64,000 nt of DNA from Shinella sumterensis (GTDB taxonomy: Bacteria; Pseudomonadota; Alphaproteobacteria; Rhizobiales; Rhizobiaceae): contig NZ_MYFN02000007.1 of assembly GCF_004514425.2 (NCBI RefSeq), positions 124,001 through 188,000 on the forward strand, written 5' to 3'. Positions within the stretch are counted from its first letter, which is position 1. Each line of letters opens with the position of its first letter. This document shows, one piece after another, positions 57,580 to 64,000 of this stretch. The notes beneath the pieces are model-generated. The model was not told the DNA's origin, made no database searches, and saw only the letters and a program-made list of their open reading frames with translations. The position numbers were made by a program, and so were the translations under genes.

Positions 57580-58389
57580 TCACGCCCAGAGCGCGTGGAA
57601 ATGATGCAGCGGACCGTGCCCCGCGCCGACCGCCAGCGCACCGGATCCGCGCACGGCACCGGCGACGAAGCTCTTGGCCGCCGCCACGGCATCGGGCAGC
57701 GAATGCCCCTTGCCCAGTTCCGCCGCCACCGCGCTCGACAGCGTGCAGCCGGTGCCGTGGGTGTTGCGCGTGAGCACGCGCACGCCCTCGAACCAGCGCA
57801 GCGCGCCCGGCATGGCCAGCACGTCGGGGCTCTCGTTGCCCGGCAGATGCCCGCCCTTCAGCAGAACCGCTTTCGGCCCGAGCGCCAGCAGGCGCTTCGC
57901 CTGGTTTTCCATCGCCGCGCGGTCCGCCGCCTCGGCTTCGCCGAGCAGGGCGGCCGCCTCCGGCAGGTTGGGCGTGAGCAGCGTGGACAGCGGCAGCAGC
58001 CGGCGCGTCAGGGCCTCCACGGCGTCTGCGGCCAGAAGCGAGGCCCCGCCCTTGGCGATCATGACGGGATCGAGCACGACGGGGACGGAGCGATGCGGCG
58101 ACAGCGCATTCGCCACCGCCTCGGCGATTTCGCCCGAGGCGATCATGCCGATCTTGACGGCGCCCACCCGCACATCGGCGAAGACATCGGCGATCTGCGC
58201 GGCGACGAAGGCCGGCGGCACGAGATGCAGACCGGAAACGCCCTGCGTGTTCTGCGCCGTCAGCGCGGTCAGCACGGCCATGCCGTAGGTGCCGCGGGCG
58301 GCGAAGGTCTTGAGGTCGGCCTGGATGCCCGCGCCGCCCGAGGGGTCGGAGCCTGCGATCGACAGGATGTTTGCGATTGTGTCTGCCAT
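57580..58389 (-). CDS. thiD: Hydroxymethylpyrimidine/phosphomethylpyrimidine kinase
   Basis: Phosphorylates HMP and HMP-P for thiamine synthesis. 269 residues: ANILSIAGSDPSGGAGIQADLKTFAARGTYGMAVLTALTAQNT, VLDPVMIAKGG, LLTPNLPEAAALL and the ribokinase-fold ATP/anion-hole motif NTHGTGCTLSSAVAAELG. ATG 58389 has a perfect AAGGAGG 5 nt upstream, which can be hidden by a hairpin (58393-58412) below a TPP riboswitch. It is the only thiamine gene in the window, so this riboswitch controls a single cistron. Confidence 0.96.
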   Translation of the reverse strand: MADTIANILSIAGSDPSGGAGIQADLKTFAARGTYGMAVLTALTAQNTQGVSGLHLVPPAFVAAQIADVFADVRVGAVKIGMIASGEIAEAVANALSPHRSVPVVLDPVMIAKGGASLLAADAVEALTRRLLPLSTLLTPNLPEAAALLGEAEAADRAAMENQAKRLLALGPKAVLLKGGHLPGNESPDVLAMPGALRWFEGVRVLTRNTHGTGCTLSSAVAAELGKGHSLPDAVAAAKSFVAGAVRGSGALAVGAGHGPLHHFHALWA

Positions 58390-58392
58390 CTC

Positions 58393-58412
58393 GCCTCCTT
58401 GCGGACGGAGGC
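58393..58412 (-). promoter_or_regulatory. Shine-Dalgarno sequestering hairpin of thiD
   Basis: On the minus strand GCCTCC (58407-58412) can pair with GGAGGC (58393-58398), burying the AAGGAGG ribosome site of thiD. Placed between the TPP aptamer and the start codon, it is the likely expression platform for translational repression by TPP. Confidence 0.6.
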
Positions 58413-58440
58413 GGGCGCGGGACAACGGCGATTGCAGTGC

Positions 58441-58523
58441 CAGCGACTCCCTCCGCCGGCATGATCCGGTTCAGGTTCAAAGGGTGCTTCTCAGCCCGCC
58501 TGCGCGGACGCCCCTGTCTCGGC
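58441..58523 (-). promoter_or_regulatory. TPP riboswitch (THI element)
   Basis: Read on the minus strand the conserved pieces occur in order: ACAGGGGCGUCC, GGCUGAGA, ACCCUUUGAACCUGA, CCGGAUCAUGCCGGCG and AGGGAG. These are the pyrimidine- and pyrophosphate-binding arms of the thiamine pyrophosphate aptamer. It ends about 50 bases upstream of the thiD start. Confidence 0.96.
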
Positions 58524-58577
58524 AACGCTTTTCGCAAATGGAGAGGCGCCTGTCACCTTGAAAGTGACAGGCCGCCG

Positions 58578-60158
58578 TCACGCCTTGGTGACGTGGTACT
58601 CCTTGATGGCGACCATCTTGATAGCGGGGTAACGTTCCGCCTCGTAGCGCAGCGAAAAGCTGTCCTGCGCAAGGAAGACCGGATCGCCATCGAGGTCGCG
58701 GGCGATATCGCCGCGGCGCTGGGTGACGAACTTGTCGAGTTCGGCCGCATTGTCGGAGGAAATCCAGCGGCAGACGGAGAAGCGCGACATTTCGAAGGAT
58801 ACCGGCAGGCCGTATTCCTGCTGCAGGCGCTCCTTGAGAACGTCGAGCTGCAGCGCGCCGACGACGCCGACGATGGCCGGCGTGCCGTCTTCCGGCGAGA
58901 AGAGCTGCACGACGCCCTCTTCCGCCATCTGCTGCAACGCTTCCTTCAGCTTCTTGGCCTTCATCGCGTCTTCCAGCCGCACGCGGCGCAGGATTTCCGG
59001 CGCGAAGTTCGGCACGCCCTCGAACACCAGCGCCTCGCCTTCCGTCAGCGTATCGCCGATGCGCAGCGTCCCGTGGTTGGGAATGCCCACCACGTCGCCG
59101 GCATAGGCCGTATCGGCGAGCTGGCGCTGCGAGGCGAAGAAGAACTGCGGCGCCGAGAGGCCGATCTGCTTGCCGGTGCGGGCAAGGCGCACCTTCATGC
59201 CGCGCTCCAGCATGCCGGAGCAGACACGGGCAAAGGCGATGCGGTCGCGGTGGTTCGGATCCATATTGGCCTGGATCTTGAAGACGAAGGCCGTCATCTT
59301 GTCTTCGGCGGCGTGGACCTTGCGCACATCCGCCACCTGGTCGCGCGGCGGCGGCGCGAAGGCGCCGAGCGCGTTGATGAGATCGCGCACCCCGAAATTG
59401 CGCAGCGCCGAACCGAAGAACACCGGCGTCATGTGGCCTTCGAGGAAGGCTTCGCGGTCGAACGGGCGGCAGGCCTCGCGGGCCAGTTCCATCTCGTCGA
59501 TGAAGGCCTGGCGCTCGTTTTCCGGCAGGTGTTTGGCGACTTCGGCGGCATCGTCCATCTTCGTCGGCTGGACCTGCGTGTCCGAGCCGCGGAAGGTGCG
59601 ATCGGCCAGATGATAGGAGCCGCAGAAGGTCTTGGAGCGGCCGACCGGCCAGGTGACCGGTGCGGTGTCCAGCGCCAGCTTCTCTTCCACCTCGTCGAGG
59701 ATCTCGAAGGGATCGCGGCTCTCACGGTCCATCTTGTTGACGAAGGTGATGATCGGGATATCGCGCAGGCGGCAGACCTCGAACAGCTTCAGCGTCCGCG
59801 GCTCGATACCCTTGGCGGCGTCGATGACCATGACGGCCGCATCCACCGCCGTCAGCGTGCGGTAGGTGTCGTCGGCGAAGTCCTCGTGGCCGGGCGTATC
59901 GAGAATGTTGAAGACGTTGCCGTCATATTCGAAGGTCATGACCGAGGTCACGACCGAGATGCCGCGCTCGCGCTCGATCTTCATCCAGTCCGAACGGGTC
60001 TGGATGCGGTCCTTTTTCGCCTTCACTTCGCCGGCGAGCTGGATGGCGCCGCCGAACAGCAGCAGCTTTTCGGTGAGCGTTGTTTTACCGGCGTCCGGGT
60101 GCGCGATGATCGCGAAGGTGCGGCGGCGGGAGACCGCCTCGGCAAGGGTTTCGGCCAT
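58578..60158 (-). CDS. prfC: Peptide chain release factor 3
   Basis: Translational GTPase recycling RF1/RF2 after termination. 526 residues: G1 AIIAHPDAGKTTLTEKLL, G2 region ERERGISVVTSVMTF, G3 DTPGHEDF, G4 TFVNKMDRES, then domain II (GSALRNFGVRDLINAL, VFKIQANMDPNHRDRIAFARVCSG) and the RF3 C-terminal domain (VGALQLDVLKERLQQEYGLPVSFE). ATG 60158 gives the usual N-terminus MAETLAEAVSRRRTFA; a TTG at 60164, better spaced from AGGA, would add two residues. Divergent from dut. Confidence 0.97.
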   Translation of the reverse strand: MAETLAEAVSRRRTFAIIAHPDAGKTTLTEKLLLFGGAIQLAGEVKAKKDRIQTRSDWMKIERERGISVVTSVMTFEYDGNVFNILDTPGHEDFADDTYRTLTAVDAAVMVIDAAKGIEPRTLKLFEVCRLRDIPIITFVNKMDRESRDPFEILDEVEEKLALDTAPVTWPVGRSKTFCGSYHLADRTFRGSDTQVQPTKMDDAAEVAKHLPENERQAFIDEMELAREACRPFDREAFLEGHMTPVFFGSALRNFGVRDLINALGAFAPPPRDQVADVRKVHAAEDKMTAFVFKIQANMDPNHRDRIAFARVCSGMLERGMKVRLARTGKQIGLSAPQFFFASQRQLADTAYAGDVVGIPNHGTLRIGDTLTEGEALVFEGVPNFAPEILRRVRLEDAMKAKKLKEALQQMAEEGVVQLFSPEDGTPAIVGVVGALQLDVLKERLQQEYGLPVSFEMSRFSVCRWISSDNAAELDKFVTQRRGDIARDLDGDPVFLAQDSFSLRYEAERYPAIKMVAIKEYHVTKA

Positions 60159-60253
60159 GTTCAAGCAATATCCTGTGAGTTGGCGCGGTCTTTACAGGCT
60201 CCGCCGCGAAGATGCAATTGACGGCCCGCGCCTGCGGCCGGCTTATGGGTGCC

Positions 60254-60727
60254 ATGAACGCACACGCCCCCGCCAAGCCCACGCTCTCCCTCGTTCGCCT
60301 GCCCAACGGCGCGGATATCGAGCTTCCCGCCTACGAGACGACGGGCGCCGCCGGCATGGATTTGCGCGCGGCGGTGGATGCCGACGCGCCGCTTATGCTT
60401 GCGCCGGGAAAACGCGCGCTCGTGCCGACCGGCTTCATCTTCGAAATCCCGCATGGCTACGAGGCCCAGATCCGGCCGCGCTCCGGCCTCGCCTTCAAGC
60501 ACGGCGTCACCTGCCTCAACACGCCCGGCACCATCGACAGCGATTATCGCGGCGAGGTGAAGGTGTTGCTCGTCAATCTCGGCGAGGAGGCCTTCACCAT
60601 CGAACGCGGCATGCGCATCGCCCAGATGATCATCGCGCCCGTGACGCAGGTCGCCGTGCGCGAGGCCGTGGAGGCAAGCGAAACCGCGCGTGGCGCCGGC
60701 GGCTTCGGCTCCACCGGCGTGCGGTGA
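60254..60727 (+). CDS. dut: Deoxyuridine 5'-triphosphate nucleotidohydrolase
   Basis: Trimeric dUTPase hydrolysing dUTP to dUMP. 157 residues with the five family motifs: [53 protein letters not shown] and the C-terminal P-loop-like [10 protein letters not shown]. The N-terminus is slightly extended ([13 protein letters not shown]). The stop TGA shares its last base with the ATG of the downstream GNAT gene (TGATG), indicating translational coupling. Confidence 0.97.
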   Translation: MNAHAPAKPTLSLVRLPNGADIELPAYETTGAAGMDLRAAVDADAPLMLAPGKRALVPTGFIFEIPHGYEAQIRPRSGLAFKHGVTCLNTPGTIDSDYRGEVKVLLVNLGEEAFTIERGMRIAQMIIAPVTQVAVREAVEASETARGAGGFGSTGVR

Positions 60728-61617
60728 TGTCATCCGGCAAGGCGGGCCTCATCTTCCGCGCGCATTACATCGACGACCGCGCCGCCTGGCAGGGCCTCTG
60801 CGACCTGCTCCGGGACATCTTCGAGATCGACGTTTCGGGCCTTGACCGGCTCGGCGGGCCGGACCCGACCAGCGCGCCCTTCGGCTTCTTTGACGCCGAC
60901 GGCGCCTGCATCGCCAACATCACCGCCTTCGCCATGCCGCTCGTCATCGACGGCGTCTTCGTGCGGGCGGCAGGCCTGCAATCCGGCGCAGTCCGGCCGA
61001 GCCATCGCGGCCGCGGGCTCTACCGCGCCGTCATGGAGGCGGCGCTCGATCATTGCGATGCCGAGGGTTTCGAGGCCGTCGTGCTGCTGACCGACAAGCC
61101 GGCGCTCTATGAGAAACATGGCTTTCGCCCGCTCCCGCAGCACCGCTTCGCCGGCGTGCCTCCCACGGGCGGGCAGGCGTTCGCGACCCGCCGGCTTCAC
61201 CTCGCGAACGAGGCGGACCTGACGCTGCTCAGCCGTCTGCTCGATGGCCGCGCACCCGTCTCCGACCGCTTCGCGCCGCTCCGGCAGAAGGAAATGTTCC
61301 TGTTCAACGCATCGCTGATGCCGGATCTCAAGCTCGACCTCCTGGGAGAGGCGGGCGCGGTCGTCGCCTGGCAGGCGGATGGCGAAGGCAATGTCGATAT
61401 CCTCGACATCGTCGGCACGCGCATGCCCGCCCTCGCGGATATTCTGGCGAGCCTCGATGTCACGCCGCAGCGCGTGACCGTGCATTTCGCGCCCGATCAT
61501 CTGGCGTGGGATGGCGAGGCGACTGCCGACGACGGCGAGATGGTCCTCATGCTGCGCGGCCCGGACGATCTTCAGCCCGCCCTGCCCTTCGCCCTGCCGC
61601 CGATGGCCGCGTTCTGA
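60727..61617 (+). CDS. GNAT-family N-acetyltransferase
   Basis: A 296-residue protein with an N-terminal GNAT domain (residues about 10-150): the acetyl-CoA loop QSGAVRPSHRGRGLYRAVMEAALDH and the VLLTDKPALYEKHGFRPLPQH strand-helix are clear, with ANITAFAMPLVIDGVFVRAAG before. The C-terminal half (about 155-290: RLLDGRAPVSDRFAPLR ... VTVHFAPDHLAWDGE) resembles the extra domain of larger GNAT proteins. Substrate unknown. Overlaps dut by one base and abuts the convergent LysE gene with no gap. Confidence 0.9.
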   Translation: MSSGKAGLIFRAHYIDDRAAWQGLCDLLRDIFEIDVSGLDRLGGPDPTSAPFGFFDADGACIANITAFAMPLVIDGVFVRAAGLQSGAVRPSHRGRGLYRAVMEAALDHCDAEGFEAVVLLTDKPALYEKHGFRPLPQHRFAGVPPTGGQAFATRRLHLANEADLTLLSRLLDGRAPVSDRFAPLRQKEMFLFNASLMPDLKLDLLGEAGAVVAWQADGEGNVDILDIVGTRMPALADILASLDVTPQRVTVHFAPDHLAWDGEATADDGEMVLMLRGPDDLQPALPFALPPMAAF

Positions 61618-62250
61618 TCAGCGGCGCGCTTCGGTCGCCATGCGCAGGGCGAGCCCGGCCAGCACCGTGCCCATCAGCCAGCGCTGCACGAGCGCCCAGC
61701 GCGGGCGCGCTGAAAGGAGGGCCGCGACGGAGCCGGCCGAAACGGCGATCAGCGCGTTGACGCTGACGCTGATGACCACCTGCACCCCGCCCAGCACCAG
61801 CGATTGCAGGAGAACGTTCCCCTTTGCGGGATCGATGAACTGCGGCAGAAGCGAAAGATAGAGCATCGCGATCTTCGGGTTCAGGAGATTGGTCAGAAAC
61901 CCCATGAAGAAGAGCCTGCGGTTGCTGTCGCGCGGCAGCGCCTTCACCTCGAAGGCCGAGCGGCCGCCCGGGCGCAGCGCCTGCCAGGCAAGCCAGGCGA
62001 GATAGAGCGCGCCGGCTAGCCGCAACGCGTCATAGGCAAAGGGCACCGCCATCAGGAAGGCGGTGATGCCGAGCGCAGCCGACAAGACATAGAAGACGAA
62101 GCCAAGCGCGACGCCGCCGAGCGAGACGAGACCGGCCGCCGGCCCCTGGCAGATCGAGCGGGAGACGAGATAGATCATGTTCGGCCCCGGCGTCAGCACC
62201 ATGCCGAGCGCGATGAGGGCGAAGGCGGCAAGGCTTGTCGGGTCGGGCAC
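61618..62250 (-). CDS. LysE/RhtB-family exporter (second of three)
   Basis: A 210-residue membrane protein with the canonical LysE start ALIALGMVLTPGPNMIYLVSRSICQG and FFMGFLTNLLNPKIAMLYLSLLPQFI, about six hydrophobic helices. Predicted amino-acid or homoserine lactone type exporter; substrate unknown. Its stop codon directly abuts the stop of the GNAT gene. The 273-bp gap upstream (62251-62523) to the next LysE gene contains no gene; an inverted repeat CTTGTC-N5-GACAAG (62315-62331) could be an operator. Confidence 0.92.
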   Translation of the reverse strand: MPDPTSLAAFALIALGMVLTPGPNMIYLVSRSICQGPAAGLVSLGGVALGFVFYVLSAALGITAFLMAVPFAYDALRLAGALYLAWLAWQALRPGGRSAFEVKALPRDSNRRLFFMGFLTNLLNPKIAMLYLSLLPQFIDPAKGNVLLQSLVLGGVQVVISVSVNALIAVSAGSVAALLSARPRWALVQRWLMGTVLAGLALRMATEARR

Positions 62251-62523
62251 GGACGTTTCTCCCTGATGCGCCCCTAAAGCCTACGCCGCGGCTGCGGCCA
62301 TCGCAAGGAGGGCCCTTGTCCCGGTGACAAGTGCCGCCGCCGGCCGTGGCCCGCCGTTGACGCGAATGCAGGCGCCGCGATACCGCCTTGCCCGGGCCGA
62401 ATGAACCGGTCCCGCCGGCTTTCACGCGCCGTTTTCGCGCGTTCAGATGACGGATCAGCGAGCGCGCGACCCATTGCCGGAAAACGGCGTCGGGCGTAAG
62501 AGGAGCCGATCAAGGAGCTCTCC

Positions 62524-63141
62524 ATGTCGCTTGCCGTTCTTCTCGCCTATTCCGGCGCGCTCTTCATCGCCGCCATCATTCCCGGCCCCGGCATCACGGC
62601 CATCGTGGCGCGTGCGCTCGGTTCCGGTTTCCGGCCGACCTTCTTCATGGGGCTCGGGCTCATCCTCGGCGACATGGTCTATCTGACGGCCGTCATCCTC
62701 GGCCTCGCCTTCATCGCGCAGACCTTCACCACGGCCTTCATGGTCATCAAGATCGCCGGTGCGCTCTATCTCGGCTATATCGCCTGGAAGCTGTGGACCA
62801 CCGGGCTCCTGCCGCAGGATATCGAGGCCCGCCGCACCACGAGCAACGGCGCGGCCTTCCTTTCCGGCCTGCTCGTGACGCTCGGCAATCCCAAGACGAT
62901 GCTGTTCTACGTGGCGCTCGTGCCGACGCTCGTCGACCTCAACGCCGTCGGCCTTGCGGACTACGGCCTGCTGCTGGCTGCGACCTTCATCGTGCTTCTC
63001 GCCGTGCTCATTCCCTATATCGCGCTCGCCTCGCGCGCCCGGCTGCTTCTCAGGCAGCCCAAGGCCCTGCAAAGGCTGAACCGCGTCGCGGCGAGCGTTC
63101 TTGCCGGCACGGCGGCCTATATCGCGACGAGGGCGGCCTGA
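62524..63141 (+). CDS. LysE/RhtB-family exporter (third of three)
   Basis: A 205-residue membrane protein, divergent from the second exporter. Start [29 protein letters not shown] and block [26 protein letters not shown] identify the family. AAGGAG lies 6 nt before the ATG. Only about as similar to the other two copies as family members generally are by eye, so a recent tandem duplication is unlikely. Substrate unknown; cysK follows after 127 bases. Confidence 0.92.
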   Translation: MSLAVLLAYSGALFIAAIIPGPGITAIVARALGSGFRPTFFMGLGLILGDMVYLTAVILGLAFIAQTFTTAFMVIKIAGALYLGYIAWKLWTTGLLPQDIEARRTTSNGAAFLSGLLVTLGNPKTMLFYVALVPTLVDLNAVGLADYGLLLAATFIVLLAVLIPYIALASRARLLLRQPKALQRLNRVAASVLAGTAAYIATRAA

Positions 63142-63268
63142 CGGGAGCGGGCTTTCGCAGCGGAACGACCCGATTATTCCACAACCGGCGCTTTTGCCGC
63201 GAAATCCGGACTCGTCTAAAGGCCCATTCCCTCCTACATTCCCGTCAACGAGAACCAGGAGGTACCCG

Positions 63269-64000
<732 letters not shown>

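Noticed and set aside
56965-63141. Recent duplication of the LysE genes
   Set aside because: The three proteins share only family motifs and differ in length and orientation, so independent origins are more likely.

Overview
The window looks like a chromosomal core segment of an alphaproteobacterium of the family Rhizobiaceae (Rhizobium/Ensifer/Agrobacterium/Shinella group; genus not resolvable by eye). The reasons are high GC, genes packed end to end with many ATGA overlaps, and a gene order that I recognise from Sinorhizobium meliloti and Agrobacterium chromosomes: metK-phrR-lnt(actA)-corC-ybeY-phoH-miaB-olsA-fur/mur-rimI-tsaB, then trpS-murJ-glnD-mutS-tme-olsB, then lspA, sppA-ihfB, lptCAB-rpoN-hpf-ptsN, grpE-hrcA, rph-rdgB-hemW, dnaA-rpsT, mutM-ubiE-ubiB-coaBC. 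I see no insertion sequence, prophage, integrase, CRISPR array, tRNA or rRNA gene. The 3' end cuts through cysK.

Layout. 0-4.5 kb: nucleoside hydrolase; a small heat-shock gene with a ROSE-like RNA thermometer and a DUF1150 partner; trmB-metK; the acid/stress regulator phrR. 4.7-13.7 kb: a long minus-strand housekeeping run (lnt, corC-like, ybeY, phoH, miaB, olsA, fur/mur, rimI, tsaB, NifU-like). 13.7-23.4 kb: universal stress protein, trpS, murJ, glnD, mutS (all minus) and one small secreted M15-type protein (plus). 23.4-31.6 kb: NADP-malic enzyme tme, ornithine-lipid gene olsB, a hybrid histidine kinase, lspA and two RNA methyltransferases. 31.7-39.2 kb: CoxG-like protein, lapA-like, ihfB, sppA, then the LPS-transport/nitrogen-control string lptC-lptA-lptB-rpoN-hpf-ptsN. 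39.3-44.2 kb: grpE-hrcA, divergent rph, a VOC protein, rdgB, hemW. 44.2-47.0 kb: a heptanucleotide-repeat spacer, dnaA, an 875-bp control region and rpsT. 47.2-54.4 kb: enoyl-CoA hydratase, mutM, ubiE-ubiB, a potassium-channel-like protein, coaBC, a class II amidotransferase. 54.7-64 kb: a more accessory stretch with pirin, GFA protein, AraC regulator, three LysE/RhtB exporters, thiD under a TPP riboswitch, prfC, dut, a GNAT protein and cysK.

How it works together. Envelope functions recur: lipoprotein maturation (lnt, lspA), lipid II flipping (murJ), LPS export (lptCAB), ornithine lipids (olsA and olsB about 15 kb apart), and signal-peptide degradation (sppA). Nitrogen and carbon control is concentrated in glnD, ptsN and rpoN. 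Stress handling is represented by hsp20, phrR, usp, grpE-hrcA and hpf.

Most of the window is ordinary core genome. I did not find a new multi-gene system. The most interesting signals are non-coding: six GANTC (CcrM) sites packed into 128 bp upstream of dnaA together with 10-bp direct repeats and a very long putative leader; six perfect GAATAGC repeats that start inside the hemW stop codon and have inverted copies at the dnaA stop; the ROSE-like thermometer; and mutually exclusive hairpins in front of tme.
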